From positions 1-64,000 of the forward strand of contig DASXZP010000023.1 in assembly GCA_036501825.1 (NCBI GenBank): 64,000 nucleotides of DNA, written 5' to 3'. Made by a program: the position numbers and the translations under genes. Source of the stretch: JAFECT01 sp036501825. Its GTDB lineage: Bacteria > Pseudomonadota > Alphaproteobacteria > Caulobacterales > Caulobacteraceae. Positions 17,419-26,626 of this stretch are shown here, in pieces. Within the stretch, counting starts at the first letter, position 1; every line of letters starts with the position of its first letter. Under the pieces are notes generated by a model that was not told the DNA's origin, did not search any database, and saw nothing but the letters and a program-made list of their open reading frames with translations.

Positions 17419-19041
17419 CTACTCGACCGGGTAGCCTTTGGGGCCGATCCAGGGTTCGAGGATCGGCAGCACGGGCGCCATCTGCGCCGCATAGGCCCGC
17501 CACTGCCCCTGACCTTCTTGGTAAAGGCCCCGGCGCACCTGAGCCGCGCTCGGCGTGCTGACAGTCCGCGTCGCCGACGCGGCGGCGAATTCCTTCATGC
17601 CGTCTTCCCAGGGAATATCGAGGAAGGCGCACGCCTGCCTGGTCTCGCCTTCGAAATCGGCCACCAGGCGCTCGTAACGAACCTCGTGCACCGGCAGCGG
17701 CAGGGCGCGCCGATAGAGGTCCGCGAGGGTCATCACCGCGTCGTACAGTCTGGCAGATCCCTCCAGGGTGGTGAAGGTATAGGTCATCGGGTTGATCATG
17801 AACGCGCGACGGAAGCAACTCAGCACCACGTCGCGCGGGTCGCGGCGGGCGAACAGAATCTTCGCGTTTGGAAACAGTTTGGCGACCACCGGCAGGCTGA
17901 TCGAATTGATCGGCATCTTGTCGATGAAGGTCTTGCCACGCGGATCACAGAAGGTCTTCACCACACGCCAGTAGTTGCGCCGATAGCGTGCGGCATCCTC
18001 TGGACTGATCCGCGCCAGCCGGTCGAGGTCGCTGCCGTCGCGCAGGAGTTCGTTGTCGACCTTCAACAGGGTTGCCTTCTCTTCGAGCGTGACCACGCCC
18101 TTGTGCGACGCCAATATCTGCTCGAACAGGGTCGTACCCGATCGCGGAAAGCCGACCAGGAAGGCATGGCCGCCTGCCTCTACCGGTTCATCCTTGGCAA
18201 GCGGGACGGCGGCCCAGCGCTCCGGCTTTTTTTCGTGGATGAAGGCGCGGATCAGGCCTTTGATGTCCGCGGAAAATTGTGCCGAGGGGGCGCCGTACTT
18301 CGCAAATACCTCCCGCATGAGGTCGTTTGCGCGACCGTAGGCGTCGAAGGCTTCGGGGATTCTCTTCAGTCCGTTCAACGCGTCCGCCAGAACTGCGAGC
18401 GCAGCGGCGCGGTCGCCGGAGCCCAGGTCCGGCTCAGCCAGAAACGCCTGCATCCGCTGTTCGGCGGCCGCGAAGTCGCGCTCGGCATTGTCGGCCACCG
18501 CCATGGCGATGCGCGCCTGCGGGTCGGCCGGGTCCTTCGCCAGCAGCCGCTCCGCCTCCACGCGCCCGACCCGCCCCTCGCCGGTGCGCGCAAGCAGCAG
18601 GGCCAGCGTCGCGCGCGCCTCATCGTATTCCGGCGCGAGCTCGAGCGCTCGGTCGAGATGCTTGCGGGCCAGTTCGATGTCGCCGCCGCTCAAGAGCGCG
18701 CGCGCCATGCCGTAGTGCGCTTCCGCGGCGAAGGCGGGCGTCTTTGCGGCCTCACCGAACAGACGCAGCGCATCGCTTGACTGTCCGTTTGCGGCCAGGA
18801 GCTGCGCGAGCTTTACCAAGAGCGCCGGTTCGCCGGGCATCAGGGTCAACGCGCGCTGCATGAACGCCGTGGCGGCCTTTGCCTCGCCGCGCTGTTCCAG
18901 GTCTTCGGCGATCAGCCGGACCATAAGCGGATGTTTGACTCCGGCCGCCAGGGCTGCACGCGACAACGCCGCCGCCCTCGGCAGGTCGTCAGCCGAAATC
19001 GCAGCGTTCACCATGTCGATGTAGTGCGCGGCGTCGTCCAC
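17419..19041 (-). CDS. TPR-containing sulfotransferase (paralogue 3)
   Basis: 540 residues from the ATG at 19041. Same plan as its two neighbours: helical TPR array (about residues 10-270), then sulfotransferase with GFPRSGTTLFEQILASHKGV and FARRDPRDVVLSCFRRAF, closing with STPSAAQVRRGLYQ. Identity with paralogues 1 and 2 is high in the catalytic half and low in the TPR half, which suggests shared chemistry on different protein partners. PAPS would have to be supplied by sulphate-activation enzymes elsewhere; none is in the window. It is the first of the three sulfotransferases, 62 nt downstream of the TPR-glycosyltransferase-like gene. Confidence 0.88.
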   Translation of the reverse strand: MDDAAHYIDMVNAAISADDLPRAAALSRAALAAGVKHPLMVRLIAEDLEQRGEAKAATAFMQRALTLMPGEPALLVKLAQLLAANGQSSDALRLFGEAAKTPAFAAEAHYGMARALLSGGDIELARKHLDRALELAPEYDEARATLALLLARTGEGRVGRVEAERLLAKDPADPQARIAMAVADNAERDFAAAEQRMQAFLAEPDLGSGDRAAALAVLADALNGLKRIPEAFDAYGRANDLMREVFAKYGAPSAQFSADIKGLIRAFIHEKKPERWAAVPLAKDEPVEAGGHAFLVGFPRSGTTLFEQILASHKGVVTLEEKATLLKVDNELLRDGSDLDRLARISPEDAARYRRNYWRVVKTFCDPRGKTFIDKMPINSISLPVVAKLFPNAKILFARRDPRDVVLSCFRRAFMINPMTYTFTTLEGSARLYDAVMTLADLYRRALPLPVHEVRYERLVADFEGETRQACAFLDIPWEDGMKEFAAASATRTVSTPSAAQVRRGLYQEGQGQWRAYAAQMAPVLPILEPWIGPKGYPVE

Positions 19042-19103
19042 CGGTTTTCCCCTTACAGCGAACGGTTTAGCCGCTCGAACGCGGCTTCGCCAGGGGCGCC
19101 GTG

Positions 19104-20864
19104 TCAGGCGGCCTTGGACTCTGTCGGGGCCGCAGCCAGCAGGCCCGCGATTTCGCCGAGCACATCAGACCAGTCGCCGAGCTTTGCCTGGCGGAAGACG
19201 CGCAGGGTCGGATACCAGGGCGTGTCCTTGCGCCCGGCCAGCCAGCGCCATTCGGCGGTCGCCGACAACATCACCCACACGGGCTTTCCGAGCGTGCCCG
19301 CCAGATGCGCCACCGCGGTATCGACGGCGATGACGAGGTCGAGGCATTCCACCAGGGCCGCCGTCTCTTCGAAATCACCGAGCGCGGCCGCGTGGTCGGC
19401 GAGGCCGAACAGCGCGGTGATCTCGCCGCTGCGCGGACCGACCTGCAGGCTGACCGCGGTCCAGCCGGGGACGCTGATGAGGGGCGCGATCTCGGCCGTG
19501 GTCAGGGAGCGTCGCGCATCGTTCGGATGCGCCGGATTGCCGGACCAGACCAGGCCGACCTTGCGCCCGGCGGGCAGGCGCGCGCGCCAGGCTTCGACAC
19601 GCGCCGGATCGGCCGCGACGCCGCGCGGCGTCGGGATGGTGTCGAGGGTGGTCCCCAGCAGCCACGGCAGCGACATCTGCTCGACCCAGAGATCGTAAGG
19701 CGGCAGCGGCTCATCGCGATCCACCACCGCCACGGCGCCGGGGACGTTTTGCAACAGACCGGCCAGCTTGCGATCGCAGGCGAGGATCGGCCGCGCGCCG
19801 CGTTCGGCGAGCGGCTCGAGAAAGCGGCTGAACTGAATGGCGTCGCCGAGGCCTTCCGAAGCGCAAACCAGCAGGGTGCGGCCGTCGAGCGGTTCACCGG
19901 CCCACATGGGCGCCGCCAACTGGGCGGCGAAGCGCGCCTTGGCCGGACCGTCCCATTCGCATTGCGCGTAGAGCGGCCAGCCGCGCGCGTAGTCGCCCTG
20001 CCGCAACAGCGCGAGGGTCAAGGCCCAGCGCGCTTCGTCGTGGCCCGGATCGCGTTTGAGCGCGGCTTCGCACAGCGCCTGGGCTTCGACGACGCGATCG
20101 GCGCCGATTAGCAGGAACGCGAGGTTGGAGGTCGCTTCCTTCAGGCCGGGATCGAGCGCCAGCGCGGCGCGCAGCGCGGCTTCCGCCTCGACCTCGCGGT
20201 TGAGCGCGCCGTAGAGGTTGGCGAGATTCAGTTGCGCCGGCGCAAAGCGCGGCTCCAGCGCCACCGACCGCTGCAGCGCGGCGAGCGCATCGTCGAGACG
20301 CCCCTCCGCCTTCAAAGCGCCGCCGAGCACGAACCACGCCGGCGCCCGCTCGGCATCGATCGCCACCGCGCGCTCAGCCGCCGCCACCGCGTCGGCGATG
20401 CGGCCGGCGCTGCACAGAACCGCCGCCAGGCCGGCCTCCGCATCCGCCTGGGCGGGATCGAGCACCAGCGCCTGCTCATAGGCCCCTATGGCCGCCGTCG
20501 CATGGCCGCGCGCCGTCTCGGCGCCGGCGAGCGCGAGCCACGCCGCGACGTTGCCGTGATCGACGTCCAGCGCGCAGCGATAGGCGTCGGCTTCGCCGCC
20601 ACGGTCGCCCAAGGCGCGCCGCGCATCGGCCAGCAGAAACCAGGCTTGCGGTTCGGTCGCGCAAACCACGGTCAAGGCTTCCCATCGCGCCGCCGCCTCG
20701 GCGAAGCGGCCCTGTTGGAAATGCAGCAGGCCCGACAGGTGCAGCGCGTTGGCCTGTCCCGGCGCGTCGGCAAGGATTGCGGCGTAGAGCGTCTCGGCGC
20801 CTGTGGCGTCACCGGCCTGGTGAAGCGCCAGCGCCTGTTCGAGCGCCGCCTGAGCGTCCTGCAT
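19104..20864 (-). CDS. TPR protein with glycosyltransferase-like (GT9-type) C-terminal domain
   Basis: 586 residues from the ATG at 20864, preceded by GAGGA at a good distance. About nine TPR units occupy residues 1-300. The C-terminal 280 residues show the two-Rossmann plan of heptosyltransferase-like enzymes: 'GLVWSGNPAHPNDARRSLT' and 'DLVIAVDTAVAHLAGTLGKP', the donor-site Asp-Thr-Ala-x-x-His signature of family 9. Many such TPR proteins are annotated without proven activity. It heads the leftward cluster ending in three TPR-sulfotransferases, so a joint job such as glycosylating and sulphating a surface protein or polysaccharide is plausible (inference). Confidence 0.82.
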   Translation of the reverse strand: MQDAQAALEQALALHQAGDATGAETLYAAILADAPGQANALHLSGLLHFQQGRFAEAAARWEALTVVCATEPQAWFLLADARRALGDRGGEADAYRCALDVDHGNVAAWLALAGAETARGHATAAIGAYEQALVLDPAQADAEAGLAAVLCSAGRIADAVAAAERAVAIDAERAPAWFVLGGALKAEGRLDDALAALQRSVALEPRFAPAQLNLANLYGALNREVEAEAALRAALALDPGLKEATSNLAFLLIGADRVVEAQALCEAALKRDPGHDEARWALTLALLRQGDYARGWPLYAQCEWDGPAKARFAAQLAAPMWAGEPLDGRTLLVCASEGLGDAIQFSRFLEPLAERGARPILACDRKLAGLLQNVPGAVAVVDRDEPLPPYDLWVEQMSLPWLLGTTLDTIPTPRGVAADPARVEAWRARLPAGRKVGLVWSGNPAHPNDARRSLTTAEIAPLISVPGWTAVSLQVGPRSGEITALFGLADHAAALGDFEETAALVECLDLVIAVDTAVAHLAGTLGKPVWVMLSATAEWRWLAGRKDTPWYPTLRVFRQAKLGDWSDVLGEIAGLLAAAPTESKAA

Positions 20865-20915
20865 GAAACGTCCTCGCAAGTCGGACTGAGCCTAGGCCCA
20901 ATCCCTTACCCACGC

Positions 20916-22358
20916 TTAACCGAAGGTCTTGTCGGCCGCGGTCTCCACGAACGCCTTGCCGCGCCGCTCGGGGCCCAGGAACGTCAGGACGGCGATAATC
21001 ACCGCGACCACGCCTGCGACCACCGCCAAGGCGAAGCTGTAGTCGTCGTGCCGCGCCGCCGCCATGCGCGCCTGGATCACGGCGTTACCCGACGCGATCA
21101 GGTTGCCCAGCTGGTAGGCAAACCCCGGAAACAAACCGCGCGACAGGTTCGGCGACAGCTCGTTCAGATGCACCGGGATCACGCCCCAGGCGCCTTGCAC
21201 CATCACCTGCATCAGGAACCCGCCGAGCATCAGGAGATACAGGTTGTGCGCATAGGCCCACAGCGGAATGACCGGCAGGGCCAGCAGCACGGCGATGACG
21301 ATGGCGAAACGCCGTCCGATCTTCTCCGACCAGGCGCCGAACAGGATGCCGCCGGTGATCGCGCCGAGATTCATCACAGCGGTCACCAGGCCCACGGTCT
21401 TGGTGTCGAGCTTCAACTGCACCTGCAGGAAGGTAGGATAGAGGTCCTGGGTGCCGTGGCTGAAGAAGTTGAACGCGGCCATCAGCAGAACGACGTAGAG
21501 CGCCGTCAGCCACTGTTTGCGGAACAGCACGAACAGGGCGACGAGGCCGATCGGCACGTCGATGAAATAGATCCACAGCTCCTGCGGCGTCAGCGCCCCG
21601 ATCGCCGCCTTCAGCAGCGGCAGCTGGCCGAGACCGCCGACCAGACCCGCGATGTCCTCGCGCCCGATCGACCCCAACAGCGAGGGCCCCACGCCGATGG
21701 CGAGCGCCACAAGCCCCATGCCCCAGAGCATCAGCGGGTTGTGCTTCGGCGCCTGTTCGCGATGCGCCTCGAAGGCCGGCGATTCCTTCACGCCCAGGCG
21801 GATGAAGACGACCAGCAGCGCCGGGATGACGCCGACCATGAACATGCCGCGCCAGCCGACCAGGTCGAACAGCAGGGCGTAGACGCCGGCCGCGATCAGA
21901 TAGCCGAAGGCGTAGCCTTCCTGCAGGAAACCGGACACCAAGCCGCGCAGCTTCGGCGGCACCGACTCCATGGTCAGCGATGCGCCGACGCCCCACTCCC
22001 CGCCCATGGCGAAGCCGAACACCGCGCGCAGGATCAACAGCACCGACAGTGACGGCGCAAAGGCCGAGGCGAATTCGATCACCGAATAGAGCAGGATGTC
22101 GATCATCAAGACCGGGCGCCGTCCGTGGCGGTCGGCCAACAGGCCGAAGACGAAGGCGCCGAACGGCCGCGCCGCCAAGGTCAGCACCGAGGCCAGGGCC
22201 ACCGCCTTCACGTCGGTGTGGAACTCCGCCGCAATGGCCTTGAACATGAAGACCATCAGGAAGAAGTCGAAGGCGTCCAGCGACCAGCCCAGGAACGAGG
22301 CGGCGACCGCGCTCTTCTGACTGCGGTCGAGGCCCTTCAGCTCGGCGAGTACGGACAT
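20916..22358 (-). CDS. MFS transporter, carboxylate/sialic-acid-type carrier
   Basis: 480 residues with about 12 predicted membrane helices. The motif between helices 2 and 3 is GLLADRHGRRPVLM, and helix 4-5 text 'GGEWGVGASLTMESVP' and 'LVSGFLQEGYAFGYL' is typical of the NanT/JEN-like proton symporters that carry sialic acid, lactate, or other monocarboxylates. A hydrophilic insertion of about 60 residues sits near the middle. It follows the TetR gene by 35 nt on the same strand, so both are likely one transcript, and it faces the divergent TonB receptor: a complete outer- plus inner-membrane uptake route for one small acidic substrate is a reasonable reading. Confidence 0.87.
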   Translation of the reverse strand: MSVLAELKGLDRSQKSAVAASFLGWSLDAFDFFLMVFMFKAIAAEFHTDVKAVALASVLTLAARPFGAFVFGLLADRHGRRPVLMIDILLYSVIEFASAFAPSLSVLLILRAVFGFAMGGEWGVGASLTMESVPPKLRGLVSGFLQEGYAFGYLIAAGVYALLFDLVGWRGMFMVGVIPALLVVFIRLGVKESPAFEAHREQAPKHNPLMLWGMGLVALAIGVGPSLLGSIGREDIAGLVGGLGQLPLLKAAIGALTPQELWIYFIDVPIGLVALFVLFRKQWLTALYVVLLMAAFNFFSHGTQDLYPTFLQVQLKLDTKTVGLVTAVMNLGAITGGILFGAWSEKIGRRFAIVIAVLLALPVIPLWAYAHNLYLLMLGGFLMQVMVQGAWGVIPVHLNELSPNLSRGLFPGFAYQLGNLIASGNAVIQARMAAARHDDYSFALAVVAGVVAVIIAVLTFLGPERRGKAFVETAADKTFG

Positions 22359-22393
22359 GGTCTCTCCTGCGGTCGGTTCGTTTCAGCGTGCGG

Positions 22394-23104
22394 TCACGGC
22401 TTCTTGGCGCAGAGGGCGAGGAACCCGGCGGCGGCGAACCGCGTCATCCGGTCGTAGGCCATCTCCACGTCGCCCGAGCGGCACAGGCCCCCCGACAACC
22501 GGTCCAAGCGGCCGGTTTCGCCCAGGGTCAGGGTCAGCGAGCCGGAAAGATTGTGGTAGGCCCAGTAGAGGTCTTCATCGCGCGATCCCGGGATCGCCAC
22601 GCGCAGCAGTTCGATCAGACGCTGGATCACCGGATCGAAATAGCGCGCCATGGTCTCGCCGCCCCAGACCGGGTTGGCGTTGGCCTGGGCCACCAGCGCG
22701 AAATAGTGCTTCCAGCCGGGGCCGCCGGTGGCCTGCCACACGATCAGCGGCTGCAGGAAGGCGAAGATCACGCCCTCGACGGTCATCTTGCCCTTGTGGT
22801 CGCGCGCGTAGCGGTCCAGCGATTCCATCCGCTCGCGGTTCAGCACCTCGGCCCGGCGCAGGAACACCGCGTCGAACAGGCCCTTCTTGGTGCCGAAGTA
22901 ATAGTGCAGCAGCGCCGTATCGACGCCGGCCTCGCGCGCCACCTCGCGGATGGTGACGCCATAGAAGCCGTGCTTGGAGAACAGGTCCTCGGACACGTCG
23001 AGGATCACCTCGCGCGTGTCGCCCTCGCGGCTCGCCTTGGGCGGACGGCCCCGGCGCGCGGCGGCCTTTTCCGGCGCGCTGTCTTCGTTGCTGCGGGCGA
23101 CCAT
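22394..23104 (-). CDS. TetR/AcrR family transcriptional regulator
   Basis: 236 residues from the ATG at 23104 (MVARSNEDSAPEKA); the open frame reaches far upstream but crosses the divergent receptor gene. The DNA-binding helix-turn-helix is at residues 49-72 (GVTIREVAREAGVDTALLHY), followed by YFGTKKGLFDAV. A basic, Pro-rich tail (RRGRPPKASR) precedes it. The ligand domain is typical of RutR/CecR-like regulators with a long C-terminus. The ATG is 16-32 nt from a 17-base palindrome, so it most likely represses itself, the MFS gene and the TonB receptor. Confidence 0.9.
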   Translation of the reverse strand: MVARSNEDSAPEKAAARRGRPPKASREGDTREVILDVSEDLFSKHGFYGVTIREVAREAGVDTALLHYYFGTKKGLFDAVFLRRAEVLNRERMESLDRYARDHKGKMTVEGVIFAFLQPLIVWQATGGPGWKHYFALVAQANANPVWGGETMARYFDPVIQRLIELLRVAIPGSRDEDLYWAYHNLSGSLTLTLGETGRLDRLSGGLCRSGDVEMAYDRMTRFAAAGFLALCAKKP

Positions 23105-23119
23105 GTGCTTTGCCCCGAA

Positions 23120-23136
23120 CTCGCTCACTGAGCGAG
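23120..23136. promoter_or_regulatory. Palindromic operator next to the TetR gene
   Basis: CTCGCTCA-C-TGAGCGAG: two perfect 8-base arms around one base, 16 nt upstream of the TetR start codon in the divergent region. Size and place fit autoregulation by the adjacent TetR protein. Binding is inferred. Confidence 0.6.
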
Positions 23137-23277
23137 GGATAGGCCGGGTCGGCGGGCGCGTCCAATCCGATGCGCGCCCCGGCCGGGGATTTCCGGCCAC
23201 ACCTGCGAGGCTTTGTCGCGTGCCGGACCCCTCCGGGGTTTGACAGCCCGGCGGCTCAGCCGCATCCTGCAAAAAAT

Positions 23278-23306
23278 CATTGAGCGTTGAATTAAGAAGC
23301 TCAATG
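23278..23306. promoter_or_regulatory. Inverted repeat upstream of the TonB receptor
   Basis: CATTGAGC and GCTCAATG are perfect 8-base arms 13 nt apart, ending 18 nt before the receptor start. The spacer contains TTGAATTA (23287-23294), which recurs in reverse in the palindrome at 26588-26595 before the acyl-CoA synthetase gene. The arms also share TGAGC with the palindrome at 23120. A regulator-binding site for the TetR protein is the simplest reading. Confidence 0.5.
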
Positions 23307-23323
23307 GAATCAGGGAGGAAGCC

Positions 23324-25588
23324 ATGAGGACGCTCTTCAAAGTCGTACTTCTGAGCGGGGCCGCTTGGGGCGCCTCGTCGACCCTGGCGCTGGCCGCGGC
23401 GCCGGCGCCGGACCCGTCGGTCACCGTCGGCGAGGTGGTGGTCACTGCCCGGCGGACCAGTGAAAGCCTGCAGAAGACGCCGGTCTCCGTGACCGCGATC
23501 AGCCAGAAGCAGTTGGACGCCCAGGGGGCTACCGACACGACCGATCTGCAGGGATCGGTCCCCAACATGAACATCGTCCACGGCCGCGGCCAGGCGGACT
23601 CCACCAACATCTACATCCGCGGCGTGGGCCAGCCCGACGCGCTGCAGACCTTCGACCCGGCGGTCGGCGTCTATGTCGACGACGTCTATTACCCGCGCAT
23701 CGTGGGTTCGATGTTCGACCTTCTGAACCTGAAGGACATCGAAGTGCTGCGCGGACCGCAAGGCACGCTCTACGGCAAGAACACCATCGCCGGCGCGCTG
23801 AAGATCGACACCCAGCTGCCTGACAGCACCTTCCACTCCGGCTTCGACCTGTCGCTCGGCAACTACGACAGCGTGAACATCAAAGGCTTTGTGCAGGGGC
23901 CGGTCAGCGACACCCTGTCGCTCGGCCTCTCCGCGCTGAGCGAGACGCATGACGGCTACGTCAAGGACACGCTGAACGGCCGCAGCTATGACACCGAGGA
24001 CACCCAAAGCGTCCGCGGCCAGGCGGTATGGAAGCCGAGCAACGACTTCTCGCTGGTCTTGAGCGCCGACTACACACACGAAGCGCCGCACCTCACGGCC
24101 GGCCAGCCGACCAGCACGATCAGCGACGCCTTCGGCATTCCGCTGGAGGTCATCACCAACCCGCCCAAATGGGATTGGAAGACGTCGCTCAGCAACAGCC
24201 TGCCGAACAAGGAGCCGCTCGACGCCGGCGGTGTTTCGGCCACAGCGACGTGGAACGTCAGCGACGCCTTCACCATCAAGTCGATTACGGCGTTCCGTCA
24301 CCTGCAATACGACTATTTCATCGACATCGACGCGACGCCGCTCCAGGTCGGAGATGTCCAGGTCGCGGTCAAGGACGACACCTTCAGCGAAGAGCTGCAG
24401 TTCGACTACAAGTCGGGCGCCTGGAATGTGGTCAGCGGCCTCTACTACCTGAATGAGCACATCATCTCGAACCAGGACGCCTACGCCAACGACTACATCG
24501 CCAACCCCTTCCCGATCTTCGCGGCGAGCACCTTCCTGCGCACCATCCACGACGACCTGAGAACCGAAAGCTACGCCGCCTACGCCAACGCGATCTACGC
24601 GGTGAACGACAATCTGCACATCTCGGCCGGCGTGCGCATTACCGATGAGTCGAAGAAGTACGCCTTCACCACCTCGACGTTCAGCGACAATCCGCTCTTC
24701 GACGGGACCTATACGCCTGCGTTCCTTCAGGACCCGAAGACCTGGGTGAACGTCTCGCCGATGGTGTCGATCGACTATCAGGTCACGCCGGCGGCGATGA
24801 TCTATGCGCGCATCGCCGAGGGCTTCCAGTCGGGCGGCTTCAACGGCCGTTCGGACTCGGCCAGCACCGGCCTTCTGCCCTACGGGCCCGAGACCCTGTG
24901 GTCCTATGAGGCAGGCTTCAAGACCGACTGGTTCGAACACAAGCTGCGCCTGAACGGCGACGTCTTCTACAACGACTACCGCAACTTCCAGGCCAGCGTG
25001 GGCACGTTCCAGCCCGGTCCGGGCGGGATCAACACCGCGGTGGATGCGGTGATCAACGCCGGCGGGCTCAGCATCTCGGGCGCGGAACTGGAACTGACCG
25101 CGGCGCCGACGGAGCATCTGCGCTTCGACGCCGAGATCGGTTACCTCGACGCCAAGTACACCCGGTTCAACGACACCACCTACATCACCGCCAGCAACCC
25201 GACCGGCTCACGCACCTGGATGACGCCGGCCTTCTCGCCGAAATGGACGATCCGGCTTGGTCCGTCCTACAGCTGGGATCTGGCGGGCGGTCACCTGACC
25301 CTGTCGGACCAGGCGGTCTATCACTCGTCCATGGCGATCGCGATCGACAACGCGAGCCCCTCGATGCAGCGCTTCCCCGGCATGTTCCAGCCCGCCTACT
25401 GGGTGGATGACGCCCAGCTCGTCTGGAATTCGGCGGACGACCGCTACAGCCTGGGTCTCTACGCCAAGAACATCGGCAACCAGGTCTACCGTACCGATGC
25501 GGAGAACTTCGCCACGGTCGGCGGCATCATGACCGACTATTACGGCGACCCGCGGACCTACAACATCACCTTCCGCTATCGCTACTGA
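23324..25588 (+). CDS. TonB-dependent receptor
   Basis: 754 residues, AGGGAGGA eight nt before the ATG. Signal peptide to about residue 26 (TLALAAAPA). TonB-box-like VGEVVVTARRTSESLQ, then plug with TPVSVTAISQ, IYIRGVGQPD, VGVYVDDVYYPR and VLRGPQGTLYGKNTIAGAL. This is the FecA/CirA-like 'QKTPVSVTAI' subgroup abundant in sphingomonads and Caulobacterales, often linked to use of plant or aromatic compounds. The barrel ends NITFRYRY with an aromatic last residue. It is divergent from TetR-MFS and followed by a terminator. Beyond it lie a hydrolase and an acyl-CoA synthetase, consistent with an imported ester or acid. Confidence 0.92.
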   Translation: MRTLFKVVLLSGAAWGASSTLALAAAPAPDPSVTVGEVVVTARRTSESLQKTPVSVTAISQKQLDAQGATDTTDLQGSVPNMNIVHGRGQADSTNIYIRGVGQPDALQTFDPAVGVYVDDVYYPRIVGSMFDLLNLKDIEVLRGPQGTLYGKNTIAGALKIDTQLPDSTFHSGFDLSLGNYDSVNIKGFVQGPVSDTLSLGLSALSETHDGYVKDTLNGRSYDTEDTQSVRGQAVWKPSNDFSLVLSADYTHEAPHLTAGQPTSTISDAFGIPLEVITNPPKWDWKTSLSNSLPNKEPLDAGGVSATATWNVSDAFTIKSITAFRHLQYDYFIDIDATPLQVGDVQVAVKDDTFSEELQFDYKSGAWNVVSGLYYLNEHIISNQDAYANDYIANPFPIFAASTFLRTIHDDLRTESYAAYANAIYAVNDNLHISAGVRITDESKKYAFTTSTFSDNPLFDGTYTPAFLQDPKTWVNVSPMVSIDYQVTPAAMIYARIAEGFQSGGFNGRSDSASTGLLPYGPETLWSYEAGFKTDWFEHKLRLNGDVFYNDYRNFQASVGTFQPGPGGINTAVDAVINAGGLSISGAELELTAAPTEHLRFDAEIGYLDAKYTRFNDTTYITASNPTGSRTWMTPAFSPKWTIRLGPSYSWDLAGGHLTLSDQAVYHSSMAIAIDNASPSMQRFPGMFQPAYWVDDAQLVWNSADDRYSLGLYAKNIGNQVYRTDAENFATVGGIMTDYYGDPRTYNITFRYRY

Positions 25589-25617
25589 GCGGACGCTGCG
25601 TCCTCCTGCACCTCATG

Positions 25618-25645
25618 GGCCCCCGAACGCTTCGGGGGCCTTTTT
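25618..25645 (+). terminator. Rho-independent terminator after the second TonB receptor
   Basis: GGCCCCCGAA / TTCGGGGGCC, 10 bp with a CGC loop, then TTTTT. Starts 30 nt after the receptor stop; the reverse strand lacks a matching T-run, so it serves the receptor only. Confidence 0.9.
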
Positions 25646-25652
25646 CTTGGGC

Positions 25653-26531
25653 TCAGGGCGCCTTGGACAGGAAGTCGAGGATGGCGGACTTGGCGGCGGG
25701 TTCGCTCAGCATGGGCGCGTGACCGATGCCGGGGATTTCGACGAAGCCCATGTGCGGCGCCGCGCGCAGCATGCGCTTTACCGTCTTCGGATCGAGAATG
25801 TCCGAGGTCGCGCCGCGGATGGTCAGGATCGGCCGCTTGCGCGCCAGCTTCTTGAACAGCGGCCACAGCGCCGGCGCCAGCGCCGCGGCGCCCGCCGCGC
25901 GCATCGGCACGCTGATGTCGGGATCGTAGTCGAACCGGGGCACGCCGTCGGGCCCCTCGCGAAAGGCGCGGCGCGCAAACGTCATCCAGTCCGCGTCGGT
26001 CGCGTTTGGGAACGCCACCTGGTTGTTGAGTTTGACCGCGGCGGCGGCGTCTTCCCAGCTCTTTACCGGGGCGGCCTTGCCGACGTAGCCGGCGATCCGC
26101 GCCAGACCGACGGGCGAAACCTCGGGGCCCACGTCGTTCAGGATCGCGCCTGCGATGGCCGGCGCAAACATCGCCGCCAGGGTCATGGTGATGATCCCGC
26201 CCATCGACGTGCCGATGAACACCGCGCGCGAGATACCGGCCTGGTCGAACAGCGCCATCACGTCGGCGGCATAGGTCGCCGGATGATAGTTCATCGGCGC
26301 CGGGTCATAGGCCGACAGACCCCGCCCGCGCACGTCGATCGCCAGCACGCGGCGCCCGGTCGCCGCGACATAGGGCGCGACCTCCTCGAAGTCGCGGCTG
26401 TTGCGGGTCAGGCCGTGGATGCAGATCACCGGCAGGCGCGCCGCGCCCGCCGCGCCCGGATAGTCGCGGGCGTAGAGCTTGAGCCCGTCCCGGGAGGTCC
26501 ACCAGCGATCGGCAAACGTGTTCGTATCCAT
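25653..26531 (-). CDS. Alpha/beta hydrolase
   Basis: 292 residues. Nucleophile Ser in FIGTSMGGI, acid in RGATSDILDP, His in IPGIGHAPML, and the oxyanion HGLTRNSRDF make a complete alpha/beta hydrolase. The motif HGLTR and the acid-loop text are like the small-ester or lactone hydrolases and haloalkane-type enzymes; the substrate is not fixed by sequence. It starts divergently from the acyl-CoA synthetase with 95 nt between, which hold a palindrome (26589-26608). It converges on the TonB receptor. In this context it may open an imported ester before CoA activation (inference). Confidence 0.88.
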   Translation of the reverse strand: MDTNTFADRWWTSRDGLKLYARDYPGAAGAARLPVICIHGLTRNSRDFEEVAPYVAATGRRVLAIDVRGRGLSAYDPAPMNYHPATYAADVMALFDQAGISRAVFIGTSMGGIITMTLAAMFAPAIAGAILNDVGPEVSPVGLARIAGYVGKAAPVKSWEDAAAAVKLNNQVAFPNATDADWMTFARRAFREGPDGVPRFDYDPDISVPMRAAGAAALAPALWPLFKKLARKRPILTIRGATSDILDPKTVKRMLRAAPHMGFVEIPGIGHAPMLSEPAAKSAILDFLSKAP

Positions 26532-26588
26532 GCGACCTCCCTTGGCGCCGTCTCTCGTTTCTCTGGCGCGGCGCCGCCCGGACGCTAT

Positions 26589-26608
26589 AATTCAATGGCC
26601 GCTGAATT
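26589..26608. promoter_or_regulatory. Palindrome between hydrolase and acyl-CoA synthetase genes
   Basis: AATTCA-ATGGCCGC-TGAATT, perfect 6-base arms with an 8-base spacer. It includes TAATTCAA, the reverse complement of TTGAATTA found before the TonB receptor at 23287-23294. Its place in the divergent promoter region suggests that the same regulator controls both units. Confidence 0.5.
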
Positions 26609-26626
26609 TGCACAAGAGAGGCGCCC

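Noticed and set aside
14238..20864. Holdfast or capsule biosynthesis cluster
   Set aside because: No polymerase, flippase or priming transferase is present; only TPR-sulfotransferases and one GT-like protein.
22394..25117. A 907-codon form of the TetR gene
   Set aside because: The upstream two-thirds lie antisense to the divergent TonB receptor; the TetR start at 23104 suffices.
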